Below, piece after piece: positions 24,048-24,161 of a stretch of 24,161 bases of DNA. Under the pieces are notes generated by a model, which saw only the letters and a program-made list of their open reading frames with translations, searched no databases and was not told the DNA's origin. Numbering within the stretch: position 1 is the first letter of the stretch; each line of letters begins with the position of its first letter. Location: the IMG/VR virus record IMGVR_UViG_3300005935_000136, positions 1 through 24,161 of that record; one strand, 5' to 3'. A program made the position numbers and the translations under genes. The stretch is from a virus.

Positions 24048-24078
24048 TATAGTGAAGGAAAAAACAAGGAGGCACAAA

Positions 24079-24161
24079 ATGAAAACGCTGATAATGGAAG
24101 GGGATAGAATAAAAACACTAAAGCGGGGCGGGATTGCGATTGTTAAATGTTATGACCAAAA
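24079..24161 (+). CDS. Start of an unidentified gene (partial, cut by window end)
   Basis: An ATG at 24079 follows AAGGAGG (24066-24072) with six-base spacing and a good promoter. The frame stays open to the end, giving 27 residues that begin MKTLIMEGDRIKTLKRG. The short basic/hydrophobic start is not enough to name a family. A new transcription unit beginning with this gene is clear from its promoter, ribosome site and the terminator before it. Confidence 0.7.
   Translation, partial: MKTLIMEGDRIKTLKRGGIAIVKCYDQ

Overview
The window is a contiguous piece of a tailed double-stranded DNA phage (or prophage) genome. It is AT-rich, densely packed and coded entirely on the + strand. Almost every gene has a strong AGGAGG-type Shine-Dalgarno, and many neighbours overlap by 1 to 11 bases. 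The low GC, heavy TTA/AGA/ATA codon use and strong purine-rich ribosome sites suggest a low-GC bacterial host such as a Bacillota member, but nothing here fixes the host. The tape measure, tube, terminator and Dit/Tal-like genes with no sheath gene point to a long non-contractile tail (siphovirus-type). Several head genes belong to families first described in phage Mu (gp29/portal, F, I/Z protease-scaffold, gp36/DUF1320, gpG), mixed with lambda-type decoration and capsid proteins.

Region 1 (1-5004) is the head module: the 3' part of the portal gene, a Mu F/SPP1 gp7-like minor head protein, a large gene joining a ChaB-like domain, a prohead protease and a coiled-coil scaffold with two good in-frame internal starts, two tandem decoration-protein genes about 86% identical, and the major capsid protein. 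From the inner scaffold start (2648) to the end of the capsid gene, leucine codons move from TTA to CTT/CTG, as expected for highly expressed genes. A strong hairpin follows the capsid gene at 5022-5056.

Region 2 (5127-15910) is the connector and tail module: a DUF1320 connector with extra domains, a gpG-like morphogenesis protein, a tail terminator, the tail tube protein followed by a second strong hairpin (8103-8129), a chaperone-position gene, an 848-residue tape measure, a Dit-like protein with a discoidin-like N-terminus, and a 1337-residue hub protein carrying a beta-propeller and a lectin-like domain.

Region 3 (15911-23821) is the DNA metabolism module. It begins after an intergenic region with a TATAAT box framed by an inverted repeat. 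In order it encodes a calcineurin-like phosphoesterase with an N-terminal DNA-binding-type domain, a permuted papain-fold (YiiX/NlpC-P60-like) protein, a PD-(D/E)XK nuclease fused to an SNF2 helicase, a small zinc-finger protein, a DnaB-type helicase, an HNH endonuclease, a sigma-70-like factor, and a DnaG-type primase. The helicase and primase form a replication core, the nuclease-helicase probably processes DNA, and the sigma-like protein may direct later transcription.

Region 4 (23822-24161) is a roughly 260-base non-coding stretch holding a small hairpin, a tandem 10-mer, a probable Rho-independent terminator and a good sigma-70 promoter, followed by the start of another gene cut by the window edge. 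No integrase, lysis gene, tRNA or CRISPR array was seen, so lifestyle cannot be judged from this window.
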